From the NCBI RefSeq assembly GCF_000699445.3, contig NC_067202.1, positions 7,178,458 through 7,242,457 on the forward strand: 64,000 nucleotides of DNA, read 5' to 3'. The translations under genes were made by a program, and so were the position numbers. Positions 21,906-33,539 of this stretch are shown here, one piece after another. Below the pieces are notes generated by a model that was not told the DNA's origin, ran no database searches, and saw only the letters and a list, made by a program, of their open reading frames with translations. Numbering within the stretch: the stretch's first letter is position 1; every line of letters begins with the position of its first letter. The DNA comes from Schistosoma haematobium (lineage: Eukaryota > Platyhelminthes > Trematoda > Strigeidida > Schistosomatidae).

Positions 21906-22330
21906 ATCAGAATGGGTTTTGTGGAGATTTCACTGGTTGAAATTGTGAGTCAATTGAAGCTAGATCACCATCGGAAACCTGGAAGCATTGGATGACCGTT
22001 TCATCCTATTGTGGGACTCCTCAGCAGTGCGCATCCATGATCCCACACTCCGCGAGATTCCAACCCAGGCGCTTAACCAACTAGACCGCTGATCCGGCAT
22101 CCAACGTTGTTAATGTTTAACTTCAACTAGTCCACGAAGTTGCGCCACCGTACACCATTGTCTTCAGTGAGTTGATTTCTCACAACAGACCTGGTTGAAC
22201 TCTACTGGTCATTGTTTCTCACTAGAACTCCAGGATATACATCTGGAAGCCAGTCACTAGCTTTAATTGACTCATGATCTCAACTATTAAAATTATTACA
22301 ATCTCCACAAAACCCCCTTTTGATATTACT
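21906..22330 (-). repeat. Family B element with terminal inverted repeats
   Basis: Best full-length copy. Left end CAGAATGGGTTTTGTGGAG and right end CTCCACAAAACCCCCTTTTG are inverted; the arms extend about 70 bp (left to AGTCAATTGAAGCTAG near 21963, right from CTTTAATTGACTCATGA near 22261). Inside on the minus strand are a 5' block (GAAACAATGACCAGTAGAG), a tRNA-like part and a hammerhead. ATAT flanks both ends and may be a target duplication. Confidence 0.8.
21984..22030 (-). ncRNA. Hammerhead ribozyme, family B, nearly intact
   Basis: Minus strand: GCACUG / CAAUGC stem I (one mismatch), CUGAGGAG, stem II GUCC-CACAAUA-GGAU, GAAA, ACGGUCAU, cleavage triplet AUC. All invariant core bases are present; stem III is weakened. 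Confidence 0.65.
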
Positions 22331-22367
22331 ATCTTATTTCTACTTTTACTTAATTGTCTTCATGTTG

Positions 22368-22850
22368 TAAACAATGTGCCCCAAATGCCCTGGTATGGCC
22401 GAGAGCGGGGGAGGGTTCGCCCTCCCTCTAGAAATACTCTCACATGGCCACGCGTTTACAGCCTCCGCCAGGGAAGTCCTAGTCACTGCCTTCTCGTGGC
22501 GGGGGTGTTGTTTACGAAAAGCGAATGTCCGACGCTCTAACCGGATCCCAAACCAAATCAATGGTGCACATGGGCTCCAGTATCCTGCGGGAACAAATGG
22601 CATATGAACCAATTTTCGGTCACTGGCTACCATGGGACTGCATCTCCTTACGATGCTCCACTGCCTTGTGGGTTAGACCTTTAGGTCAAAGGCTCGGCGT
22701 GTGGCCCCCTAAGATATCCACCTGCTTCGGTTTGGGCACCCGGTCAGTATCGCAGCCCACACACAAATGATGAACTGTTTGTGTGGCGCACATATATTTG
22801 GTGCACTCTCGTACCAATAATTTTGTGTTCAAATAAATAAACAATGTAAA
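22368..22850 (+). repeat. Family C element, near full length
   Basis: Plus-strand copy from CCCCAAATGCCCTGGTATGG to the CAAATAAATAAACA tail. Shares the CATGGGACTGCATCTCCTTA and GGCACCCGGTCAGTATCGCA blocks with the other copies. Lies just downstream of NGLY1. Confidence 0.75.
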
Positions 22851-23559
22851 TCAATTAGATAAATTCCTTACTATATAGATGTAATTTTAATTGAATTCAA
22901 TAATTATATATTGATTGTATGAGAAAACATTGTTTTATTCGATGAATTTTTTCCGAAGGTTTTCTCATGAAACTTGAGAAATGACCTCAATTATGAAAAT
23001 TGGCACATGTAGAATAATATAGTTTCTCAATTAATTTTTTTTAAGTCACAAAAGAGAACATATTAAGTTTATCTTGTTTACTAAGAGTAGATCTATGTTT
23101 TTAGTTTGCAGTAACAGTGTTTTCAAGTGATAGTAATACTACACATTTGATGTATGCATAGCTAAGACCAAATCGTTGAAAGTCGGTTGTTTTAATTATT
23201 CAACCACTGCTCTCTTCATAGAGAGTTATCTTGCTAGTCTGTACTTGAATAATATATTCATATTAGTGGTTAAGGCATGTATCATGTTTTTCATCAGAGG
23301 ATGTTGACGGGTAAAAGTAGGTTAGGAGCAATTCAGGAGAGCTCAAACCAAAACAGAATGAGTTCATCAAGTCATTAACACTTGTTCTGGAACATTTTGA
23401 TAAGTTCATACTACCTTGTTGGGATTCGCGCGACTATTGTGTTCTGTGATATTGTTGTAAACCGGAACTCAGGTGACAACAACTCATTTGAATACGAAGT
23501 TATAGAGTTCTTCCATAAAATGTGTAAACTATATGTTCAACAATTCATTTGTAAGTTTT

Positions 23560-23705
23560 TCATCACTTGTCAAAAACTCCATTGTTCTTTCATTGTCATT
23601 CTCTATTCCCATCCTCTTCGATTTAATCTTTTTAACTTTCTGCTGCCAGTCATTCCATTTGGTGTTTTATACTACTTATATTGATATAAGTAGCATACAC
23701 CACAA
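23560..23705 (+). repeat. Family G repeat, partial
   Basis: 3' half of the family G repeat, ending TATAAGTAGCATACACCACAA. Confidence 0.5.
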
Positions 23706-24122
23706 TCTTACCAAGAATCGGTCATAATAGTTCAAGTGCGTACATCCTTTATCTTTTTCTAGACCTTGAGCTCTACTATTCCTTCATACATACCTCTCCA
23801 TTCTATCATTTCAAACCATATTCCAAGTGTTCAGTTTTTATTATTATCATAGCTGTTACATTAGTTCTATTCAATATGTTAATTTCATCTCATCAAGTAA
23901 TATAGTTATTGATAAGTAATTAGATTACAAATCGCATATCATAAAAGTATGTTTATTAAAGCTTTTCAGAAGTTTTTTTGACAAATTCTATCGAAAATCA
24001 AGATCCATCTTCTTATTTATTTTACATGTTCATGTTTGTCAAAGGTGTTTGTTACGATATAATAGATTTGTTTAAAATAAATATTTGTTGTTTTGGGTGG
24101 CTAATTCGAATATTGAATGAGA

Positions 24123-24126
<4 letters not shown>

Positions 24127-24171
<45 letters not shown>
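24127..24171. repeat. (TA)n microsatellite
   Basis: 45 bp of TA units. Confidence 0.9.
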
Positions 24172-24173
<2 letters not shown>

Positions 24174-24304
24174 AGATATGAAATGAATGAATAGTTGATC
24201 TCTATTGTTTAGAAGAACTAATATTACTCTGTTCAATAAATATTTCGGAAATCTGTTCATCTCTACAAGTTATAGAAATATTCTAGCTGAATAAATAGTT
24301 TAAT

Positions 24305-24570
24305 ATTTTGTAATTGAGATCATGAACTGATTGATGTTAGACCACTGTTGGAAACCTGGAAGCACTGGGTGACCGTTTCGTTCCATTGTGGGACTCCTCA
24401 GCGGTACGCATCCACTCGCCCACTCTCCGGATTCAAACCCAGAGCCTTTAGTGTCGCGCGCGAACGCTTAGCCTACTGTACCACTGTTTTCCAACGGTGG
24501 TCTAACATCAATCGGTTCATAATCTCAATAAAAAACTTAGTAATCTCCACAACCCCTATACTGAAAATAG
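24305..24570. repeat. Family B element with inverted ends
   Basis: Left arm 24309-24358 (GATCATGAACTGATTGATGT, GTTAGACCACTGTTGGAAA) is inverted at 24488-24532. The minus-strand hammerhead (24357-24407) has CUGAGGAG and GAAA but its cleavage triplet is ACC, which breaks the NUH rule. Confidence 0.75.
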
Positions 24571-24571
24571 C

Positions 24572-24665
24572 TAGAACACCATGGAAAGCCGTGGACAGCC
24601 GTTTCGTTCTAATATGAAACTTTTTAGCAGTGTACATTCACGATCTTGTCTCGCATGATTATATT
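24572..24665 (-). repeat. Family B fragment
   Basis: Starts AGCTAGAACACCATGGAAAG and continues through a degraded hammerhead (CGTTTCGTTCTAATATGAAACT). Confidence 0.55.
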
Positions 24666-24669
24666 CACC

Positions 24670-25440
24670 TCTTATAAGTAGTTTAAATCTTATTTCAAAA
24701 AATAGTAATAATAATTGTTGATTGATCATTGAACAATTACTTTGTTTAAATAAACTACTATTCTCACTTAATTGAATCATAAATTGATAAACAAATATAT
24801 TAATTGTAGATTTTATTTAAACAAACTATTTGTAATTATTCAACCTTAACAATCATTTAATAATTTGACAGAAATTTTATTAAATAAACACCAGAAATGG
24901 ACATAATTATTGAAGGAACTTCTAGTTATAATCAATATAAAACTTGATTCATTTAAAGTAAAACGTTTATAGGAAGTTAGTTACCTAGGAGTCTAGATAT
25001 ACAAGTATAACTTTGTGAAGATTGTCAAGTCTCATTAAAATCATGAACTACGGTAACCAAGTTTCTGGTGGACCCGAGAAAAAAAGTCTTACATAACAGA
25101 TTTTAAAGAGGGGAGGTGTGAAGACGATCCACGGCTGAACTCAAGGAAGCTTTAAGAAGATCAGAAAGAGCTGAAGATATTCCATTCAATCATCTTTTGA
25201 AAGAATATTCCAGAATCCTTACATTTAGCTTTCCTATTGTACAAATGCTAATAACCTCCTATATGCGGATTGGAGGACTATAATGATGATTTTTTTCTTA
25301 CTGATAACTATAAATAACTGACAGTTTTGTACTATAATTGATACTGTTTGGAATAACATTCCTTTCACTTGTTTTCTATCTTCTCATTTGCGAATTGGGA
25401 GTGTTGGAGTGCTCAAGTATACGCGGTATATCATGAATAT
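24670..25440. other. AT-rich sequence, nothing recognised
   Basis: No gene, RNA or repeat family identified between the family B copies. Confidence 0.4.
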
Positions 25441-25444
25441 AAGC

Positions 25445-25690
25445 TCTAGGTATAACATGAACCGATCAATGTTAGACTACCATTGCAAACCTGAAAGCAC
25501 TGAATATTTGTTTCGTCCTAGTACAGGACTCCTCAGCGGTGCGCATCCACAACCTCACACTTAGGAATTGAACCCAGGACTTTCTGTTTCGTATGCGAAT
25601 GGTCAACCTTTGGTCTACTAATCTGACATCCAACCGTGGTAATGTTTAAATTCAATCAATCATTGAAATTGTGAACCGAATTGATATTAA
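25445..25690 (-). repeat. Family B element with hammerhead lacking stem III
   Basis: Minus-strand copy, TGAACCGATCAATGTTAG to the tRNA-like box and beyond. The hammerhead (25490-25545) keeps CUGAGGAG, perfect stem II (GUCC..GGAC) and GAAA, but stem III reads ACAAAUAU. Confidence 0.65.
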
Positions 25691-25994
25691 CTACAATATA
25701 ATATTACAATGTAGCACAAAATCCTTTCTTTCTTTTAAAAGACAAGTCATGATAGAGCCTCTATAGCATAAACTCGTATCTTATAGGAAGCATCAACTCA
25801 TTCAAGATTTGTAAACAATGCCTTCTGAGAAGCACCATGTAGAATAATATATAGGTCCACACTTCTTCCTGACTGTTTTTTATCATTTAGTAAGGAACTT
25901 AATATAGTGTAAAACTTTCCAGTGATGAAATTAAATTCTTTATTTTAAAACAAACCGTTACCAATCAAATATCATAGTCCCATAACTAATAAAT

Positions 25995-26360
25995 AATGTC
26001 AAAAGGGGTTTTGTGGAGAATTTAGAAATTTCACTGATTGAAATCATGAGTCAATTGAAGCTAGACCACCATGGAAAACGTGGGAGCACTGGACGGTCGT
26101 CCCGTCCTATTATGGGGCTCCCCAATAGTGGGTATCCACGGAACCCGCCTCGCGGGATTCGAACTTAGGGCCTGTCAGCCTAGTGGTTAAGCGCCCGTGC
26201 GCGAGACTGATGTGTCCTGCGTTCAAATCCCGCGGGGTGGGTTTCGTGGATGGGCACTGCTGAGGAGTCCTACAATAGGACGAGACGGCCGTCCAGTGCT
26301 TCCAGGTTTTCCATGGCGGTCCAACTTAAATTGACTCATGATCTCAACAATTAGTTCCCT
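25995..26360. repeat. Family B head-to-head foldback pair
   Basis: Minus-strand half 25995-26165 and plus-strand half 26170-26360 face each other through their tRNA-like boxes (GGGATTCGAACTTAGGGCC / GTTCAAATCCCGCGGGG). The plus hammerhead (26256-26302) has GAGA for GAAA; the minus one is degraded. The GC-rich centre suggests a strong hairpin. Confidence 0.8.
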
Positions 26361-26865
26361 TTGTGAATTTAATAAAACTAGAACAAACATTGATGCAGAA
26401 TAATATGAATTCATTATATTTCTTGGTTTCTCATCAGCTGCTCACAACCAAATATGTATTAGAATTTTACATTCAGGTAAGAAATAGTATGAAACAATTA
26501 ACATAAGTGAATGTAAACAACTGGAATGACCAAGGTTATCAATAATAACTCTATATATATGTGTGTAAGAACAGATCAGAGGTTATTTGGTGTTGGAATC
26601 AAGGAAACATTAAGGGTGGGTGATGCAATAGTTGAGTGGAATTCAGAGACATATAAGATAAGCTGTGTGATAATGAAAGGTTGACATAAGATCCGTGGAA
26701 TTATAAAAGCAAACTGATAAGATGGGTTACGTAATCATTGAATAGAATTTGAAAAGCTCACATAAATTAAGAGAATCAAGCCAGTGGAAATGTATGAGTG
26801 ATGGGGTAGTTTAAGAACTCGGTAATGGAAGAGAAATATAACACAAACTAAACATCAACAAAATA

Positions 26866-27230
26866 AAACTAATGACCAAAAACAATTTGAATTACTAGGG
26901 TATTATTAGGTTTATTACTGTCTCTAGTTGAATACATAGATCCGGTTTGAGTTCTTTTTATCGCGATAGCTCCAGGGAAACGGAGAGAAACAGTATTTCT
27001 TTGTCTGCTAATAATTTTAAAAGCATGAAGAATGTCAATGGGATGTCCGGTGTCAAGCAAATGCCGATCTATGGCATTGTTGAGAGCCCTTGTTTCTCAC
27101 AGTGTCAATTTCTTTGGAACATGGTCAAAAATACGAACATGTACTCTTCTCTTGGTTCTTTCAATGTATATGCTTAAGCACGTACATGTAAGTTGGTATA
27201 TACAGTTAGAGCTACTGTGAAAAGTTTGTT
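26866..27230 (-). pseudogene. Penelope-like retroelement, GIY-YIG C-terminal fossil
   Basis: Minus-strand translation gives YIERTKRRVHVRIFDHVPKKL, then a stop, then HLLDTGHPIDILHAFKIISRQRNTVSLRFPGAIAIKRTQT. This resembles the GIY-YIG endonuclease end of Penelope-like elements (YIG(R/E)T..R...R..EH; HLLDTGH.ID; RF.EALAI). It is broken by a stop and frameshifts. No reverse-transcriptase part is visible. Call rests on motif recall only. Confidence 0.55.
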
Positions 27231-27709
27231 TGAGCTAGCAGTCCCTCGCAGTATTTAAACAATTGAACAATCAACAATAAAACAACTAACATGAAATTTG
27301 TGAAAAAATTGTTTTTCAAAAATGAACTATGGATAAGAATAGCTATGAACATTTAATCAAACGTTAAACGAATAGTTTAACTGACATTGCAGCTTAAGCA
27401 TGTGAAAGATATTAAATCTCATCGATTGTAATTTAACTGATCATGACTTTATCATGGAAACGACCAATGTGTTGACGATACTTTCAATCTGTAGGACTGT
27501 TTCATATATAACTTTTAAATCCAGCTATAAATTATAGTTTCTTGAATTATGTTAATGATATACTGAGTAGCCTAATCGACAAACACCATTTCAATATTCT
27601 CACTTTTCAAATGGATCACTATAGAATGTTAAACAATTGATTATACCTAATTATTATCTTTAACATGATAAATAATAAAACCAAAGAGTTTTAAAATAAA
27701 TTTACTTTT

Positions 27710-28700
27710 ATTCAGGGAATCAAAATATGGTAGTCTGAATTGAGACCACTAGCATTCTCCATACAACTCTGTCCTGAACAGTCTTTCTCAGTTGCTACTC
27801 ATCCTTTTTATGCCTGCTTCCAAATCTTGATGAAGTGTGTTCATCGACTTTCCTCTTTTCCGTTTTGCATAAGAATTCTAAGTTAGCACTTGTCTCAGGA
27901 TGTAGTTTGATGATTTCAACAATGTAATTCCTATCCATTTCCTACGTCTTTTTTTAATCTCCTCTTCAGATGGATAGTGGTTTATTCTCTCCCACAGTAG
28001 GCTGTTGCTGATGGTATCCGTTCAGCGGACATTCAATATCTTGTGTAGAAAATTGTTCATAAGTGTTTGTACCTTTTTGATGACCATTGTGATAGTTCTC
28101 TGCTATTCAGATTCACATAACGGAACTTTTTTGACGTTCATGTTGAAGATTCTTGATGTATGAGCGAGAATGATAATGATTGGTTGTCTGCTTAGTCAGA
28201 AATGTAGATAGTCTGACAGGTATCAGATGAGTTATATATTTTCCTATCCATATTAATATTGTTACTCACTTATTATTGATTGTTCATTGTTGTTGGATTG
28301 TGTCGGGTTTTGGTGTGGAAATACATCACATTGTGATCAGGCTAATCACGTGTTCTTGATCTGATTTGTGTTGACGTCCTGTAGAATAGACACTGAGAGG
28401 GAGTCTAGTGTAGATATTGGTCTAAGGTAAATTAATGTGCCGTACATGTAAACGTGTAAACCCAATTGTTATAACATTAGACGAAGTAAAATCAAGTGTT
28501 ATAACAATTGGCAACAGGGTGAAAAACAATGAACCAAGAGTACAAAACCACAAGTTATAACAATCCTGAGTTTGATATTGGTCGACAGTTGTTTTGAGGT
28601 CCATATGTTCATGAACTGTAGGAATGCTTCTCCTACTTTGTAAATCCTCGCCTTCACATCTGCATCCGCAAGGATTGGCAATGCATGATGATGATGAGTT
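27710..28700 (-). mobile_element. RTE-2 fragment, interrupted by an LTR
   Basis: Minus-strand RTE-2 C-terminal part: 27710-28153 and 28563-28695. The second block resembles 48730-48830 (GATATTGGTTGACGGACAG). Many frameshifts. An LTR-derived insertion with near-matching 5-bp flanks splits it at 28154-28562. Confidence 0.75.
28154..28562 (+). mobile_element. LTR retrotransposon remnant: 353-bp LTR plus primer-site region
   Basis: LTR 28154-28506 starts TGATGTATGAGCG and ends GTGTTATAACA (TG..CA). It is followed by ATTGGCAACAGGGTGA, a plausible primer-binding site, then 30-40 bp and a second LTR end (AAGTTATAACA at 28552-28562). Flanks ATTCT (28149-28153) and ATCCT (28563-28567) match at 4 of 5 bases. 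A nearly identical 353-bp LTR lies at 35268-35620. Internal region deleted. Confidence 0.8.
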
Positions 28701-28954
28701 TGGAACTGATTAGCTGTACCATTTGAAGTATTTATGCATTAATCAAACAAGTTTTATGCACTGTTCATATTATTTCTTATTTAATATTTTCTGAAAGATA
28801 AGCAGATAAACCAAACAATGAAATATTGACTTTATTTCTTACTGGGAATAGGGATTCAGCACAAATGCAATAACATCAAGGACGTGTTTCTGTATTTTTC
28901 AAACGTAGTGATCACTCTTAGAACATTTTTACTTAAAAGTGTAAGTTCATGCAT

Positions 28955-29315
28955 CTATAAACAATTGTCTACACAAGATACTCAATATCCATTGGTCGGA
29001 TACAATCAGCAACAACCTTCCGTGAGAGAGAACAAACCAACATTCAGCTGAAGAGGAAATTAGGTAAAGACGTTAGAGGTAAATAGAATGTACATTACAT
29101 AAATCATCAATCTGTAAAACGAAGCAAGCGCTAACTTGAAATCCTGAAGGCAAAAGGAAAAGTGGAATACCGAGGAACATATTTCATTGGGAATAGGTAA
29201 CAAATGGAAAAAACTAGAAAGGATTTCCCAGGACAGAATTTGATGGAAAATCCTGATGGGTGGTCTATACACCTCCAAGAAAAGTAAAAGACGTAAATTA
29301 GTAAGTATTATGTAA
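28955..29315 (+). mobile_element. RTE-2 fragment, plus strand
   Basis: Begins CAATTGTCTACACAAGATAC and runs through degenerate C-terminal coding (WERTNQ, EE(E)IR..., RM..) to AGTAAAAGACGTAAATTAGTAAGTA. Opposite in orientation to the copy at 27.7-28.7 kb. Confidence 0.65.
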
Positions 29316-29319
29316 ACGC

Positions 29320-29920
29320 TACTGTATAATCAGAGTTTGATAGTACATATCATTAGTTTATAACTATCGCAAGCGTGAATTCAATCACTTAGTTGTTTAA
29401 ATATACCCTCGACATATCATTAACTTAAAATCATAGGAATCTTATATGTATTTCGACTATCACACAATTTTTTTAATTTGTTGATAACTAGCAATAAGCC
29501 ACTTTAAAACTCTTTAAAATAAAAGGATAGACATTTTTTTTCCCACTGCATTTCAAGTACGGAAACGAAGTCCAGAAAACAAGTTGCATAGAAATTATTT
29601 CCGTTACATTATGACTGTTCAGAAGAATTTATCTTTTGTATACACTTATGAAATTTTATGTGATTTGATAGAATGTTGAAAGAACACAGAAGAACAATAA
29701 AAGAAATTGGTTCAAAAAGCAGTAATAATTACAACGAAGTAGAGAAACTCTGATAGATAATTATCATTATATAGATATTTACCAAGTCTAATAGATATTA
29801 ACCTGTAACCAAAGAGTTAACTTTAGAAATTTCCTACAATAAATAAAAACTGGTTTTTAGGAAAAGTCGAATATTAAGGAGACACTAGGGCAAATATCTT
29901 GAAAATCAGAGTTTAAAAGT
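29320..29920. other. AT-rich sequence, nothing recognised
   Basis: No coding or repeat signature identified. Confidence 0.4.
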
Positions 29921-29922
29921 TC

Positions 29923-30719
29923 GGCGAGACTCTACTTAATGGACGAGCCAATCAAAGGCGTTTTAGAGATTTCAAGGTTAAGGCGCCAACTTCAGTGCTT
30001 AATGCTAACGTACGATCGGTTCACAGGGAATTTTGTACAAAACGTGATAATTGAGTGGCTATAACAAATAAAACGGCGAGACTATAATTTATGGACGAAT
30101 CAATCAGGTATAAGATAATAGGTCTCGAATTTTAACACGAAAGACTTTCATCCATTTGGCTAAATAAATTTCTGGCATTATAGCTGATGTCAGTTCGTGA
30201 TGAAAACCCTATATATAATTCCTAATTAAGGCGAATCACGACAATTATCGCGAACTGGATAATAAAAGCACCAGTCACACTGGCTGCAGCTAAGTACTAC
30301 AATATATACGGATGTTTTGAGAGCGTACACACTCCTACATAGGCTTGGTTATGTGCATCATGTGGTTATCCACAAGTGATATTTTGTGCACTAAACAACC
30401 GGAGTGCACACAAACAATATTGAAGCTATGTGGTCGAAGCTGAAACAATTTTTTGAGACTTAATCATGGTTCCAGAGACCGACTATTCTGTAGCCGTATG
30501 GATGATTTCTTCTACTGCATGCATTATGATTTTAGAACCTCTGAACCTCTTTCTAACCTTGACAAGTTTTCGAACCATGTATAAGAAGTGTATCCTCGTT
30601 ATTTCCTTGGTTATTTATCATATATTTTTACTCTATACTTACTGTTTACTGATTGGCTAATATTTCTCAAGGTTATTTCAGATTCGTTCAAAGGTCGTCC
30701 ATAAATTAGAGTCTCTCCG
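29923..30719 (+). mobile_element. Merlin-type DNA transposon fossil
   Basis: Ends are inverted: left GGCGAGACTCTACTTAATGG, right complement GGAGAGACTCTAATTTATGG. A second TIR-like block is at 30075. The frame from 30308 encodes TDVLRAYTLLHRLGYVHHVVIHK-stop-YFVH-stop-TTGVHTNNIEAMWSKLK, then after a frameshift HGSRDRLFCSRMDDFFYCMHYDFRTSEPLSNLDKF. This matches the C-terminal half of Merlin (IS1016/ISXO2-like) DDE transposases, including HTNNIE. The N-terminal half is deleted; stops and frameshifts make it dead. Confidence 0.8.
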
Positions 30720-31375
30720 CTATCTTCTTAGCTTTGTGTTCCAATTATGGTGTAGGTAACATTGGCTGCACAAAGCAACGACGGATTGGTATCATTTCAT
30801 GAATTCATTAATCATTGATCTGATCCATATCATTATATGAAGACTTTCTAGTAGAAACTTATCCAATACTCATAGTCAACGGCAGACGAGATAATGTGAC
30901 TGGATACACATTCGTGTTATAAACTACATTGACTGGTCGTATGATTAAGGTTTTCTTTTTTTTAGAAAAATTTAACTTCAACCAAATATGATAAACGTAT
31001 TGTACATACTTTAGTCATTTGTTGCATAGAATTTTCAATTATTTTAACAAATTATCTAAGTCACTATATTGTACCATAGTCTAGGAAACAGTTACTTTCC
31101 TTTGAAAAAAAAAAGGTATTGAAGTGCTTTTACCCTCTCCACCCCCATCTTTGTAACAAACCGTCAATCAATGTATATTTACACCTGTTGATTGTAAAAA
31201 AAATAAAAAATAATAGGCATTTCTCTGACAAGTTGATTTGATAAACTCTTATGTGACATCTTCACATTTGTTTATTTATTTTTTTATGGTTATGCAATAT
31301 TTATGCTAATTTATTTGTAACTAGGGTATTGAAAATTATTGAATATAACATTTTATCAAGTAAAATGCAGACAAT
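30720..31375. other. AT-rich sequence, nothing recognised
   Basis: No supported features; homopolymer runs near 30955 and 31105. Confidence 0.4.
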
Positions 31376-31379
31376 AAAA

Positions 31380-31535
31380 GATTGATGTATATCCCACACG
31401 CGGTATTCGAATCAAGGATGTTCGATCTCGTGAGTGGACACTTAACCTCTAGACTAGTGATCCAACATCTAACGATGTTAATATCTAACTTCAAACAATC
31501 CACGAAATTGCGTGATCATCTATTGTCTGAGGTGG
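31380..31535 (-). repeat. Family B internal fragment
   Basis: tRNA-like part (GGTATTCGAATCAAGG) and adjacent block (CAACATCTAACGATGTTAAT, CACGAAATTGCGTGATCATC); no hammerhead. Confidence 0.6.
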
Positions 31536-31539
31536 GTAA

Positions 31540-31800
31540 TTGTTACTTATGTCGACGGATATAAGTCGTATGTAAAAACAATCAGATATGGAAAGCCTGG
31601 AAGCAAAAGGTTTAAAAGATCGAATTAAAGAGTATAGGAATATAAACAGAGACTAAGAGCAATGAAGTTCGTAAGAGACAATTGATGAAACATATGAAAA
31701 TGAAGTATTTACTATATGGTTTTCGTACTTTATGAAGGTATTCTGTACCTTTGTATTAAACAATAAATTGATTTACTCCACCTGGGTTCTCGTTCACTAC
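31540..31800 (-). repeat. Family G repeat, minus
   Basis: Begins TTGTTACTTATGTCGACGGA and ends TTCTCGTTCACTACA. Similar to 33005-33245. It directly abuts the family B fragment. Confidence 0.5.
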
Positions 31801-32274
31801 ACATGTATCTAGAATATTACAGTAAAACTATATCATATATTCTAATACTATGGTTAAACAAAGTAGTTGTAGGTTCAATCACTTGCATAAACTTCATTTC
31901 CAGATTATGAGTATTGACAATTGAACTTTGTTTAAAACGTAAGTTTAAATCACTCTTCTTCCAACAATTGAAATCTATTTTAAATTTAGTATTATGGTTA
32001 CAAAATTCTCAATAACCAAGTTCTTACAAAGAAGCTCTAATGCAATTGACTCTATATTTCTTTCGATCTAATAGTTTAGTTCTATAAGTTAATTATAATT
32101 TAATATTTGTGAAGTGAAATAATAGATCTGATTGTTTATTTAGTGCAGATTTATGTAATCAGGTTAACAGTTGTTATATAAGTGATGAAACGTCGACTGG
32201 AGAAAAAGAGATAATACCTATGACCAACCATTTGAAATCCAAGTCCTTGAAAAATCCAGGAAAAGTATTTTTTG

Positions 32275-32475
32275 GTGGTTGGAGGTAGTTGATAGGAAAC
32301 CCTGAACTTAGCTTTTGTGCTATTTAGTACTCGTCAGCAAGGTGTGTCTGTAATCTTGCGGGAACTGGTACCCCTGACAGACTCGATCCCGTGCCACCTA
32401 GCTTCACAGTCAGATGCGTTACCACTGGGCTATCCGGGACGCGACCGACCTCCTGCAGTATTGTGCAAATTCACT
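32275..32475 (-). repeat. Family D tRNA-like/hammerhead element
   Basis: Minus-strand copy: hammerhead region 32293-32343 (CUGACGAG kept, GAAA reads AAAA, so inactive), then the tRNA-like box GACTCGATCCCGTG and GGGCTATCCGGG. Confidence 0.7.
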
Positions 32476-33004
32476 ATTCACTATATACTTCTCAGATTTT
32501 AATGAGATGCTCTGTAATTTTGTGTTAACTATATTCGGTTGTACCCACTCATGTTCTTGTTCACTACAATACCATAACTACAAATTTCGATCGCTGAGAT
32601 TATTTCAAATATAGTTCTCACGTATAATGACTTCCTTATACTCGGCGCCCAATTTCTGTCAAACTATTCGTTCTGATCTTGACGAATACTCGTATATAAT
32701 TCAAGTAATTTGTGAAAGAATATTATCATTCATTAAACACATATTAAATGCAAAAGTATTTCCCTATAAATAATCTCTTGTCAACAGTCTGCCTTGACGT
32801 TAAACTGAGAAAGTTGCTAAGCTATTAATTCAAGAATTTAACTGAATAACCTGGCTAAAAACATTCACACAATGAGACAGTTCTTACTAATTGCATAATT
32901 AGCGTCAATAGCTAAACAAGTGATCAATTTTTCTCTTCTATACTATTTAATAATCCTTTCAACTAACTAAAGTAATATCATAATTCATGTCATTTGTAAT
33001 AAAC

Positions 33005-33245
33005 AAAAATGTAGTGTATACTACTTATGTTGACCGATGTAAATAGTATGTAACACCAATCAAAAGTGCAATGCTTGTCAAAAGAATATTGAGAAGATTA
33101 TATTGAAAAGAAAAGAAAACAGAGAGCAATAATAATAACAACGAAGTCAAATGAATCGTGAAGGATGTAAAGGATAACTGATGAAAGATGTACAAATAAA
33201 GTATTTCATCTATGGTTTTTATAATTTACTAAAACACAATGAATG
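33005..33245 (-). repeat. Family G repeat, minus
   Basis: Starts GTGTATACTACTTATGTTGA and runs to TTATAATTTACTAAAA. Abuts a family B fragment. Confidence 0.5.
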
Positions 33246-33362
33246 AGTTTGAATAGTTGAAGACAGACCACCATGGGATACCTGGAAGCATTGGACGGAT
33301 GTTTCGTCTTTTTGTGGGACTATTGAAATCACTACAATCTCCACAAAACTCCTTCAGACACC
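33245..33362. repeat. Family B, internally deleted
   Basis: Minus-strand end with half a hammerhead (33276-33316), joined at about 33320 to the opposite terminal arm (TTGAAATCACTACAATCTCC), leaving a short foldback. Confidence 0.6.
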
Positions 33363-33539
33363 AATCAATGAATTGTTAGCCCCAAGTGTTCTTTCCCTAC
33401 AATCATATTGTTATATTACGGAATTTATGGAGAAGAATTGCATTTTTACTCATTTCATATTTCAAATTGTTGAATAGAAAATATTTTGTTGGTTGACATT
33501 ATATTTGTAAATGATCAGCAAATATTTATGATTGATCAT

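Noticed and set aside
26425..26450. Minus-strand CTGATGAG near 26440 as another hammerhead
   Set aside because: There is no stem II between CTGATGAG and the following GAAA, and no partner for stem I.
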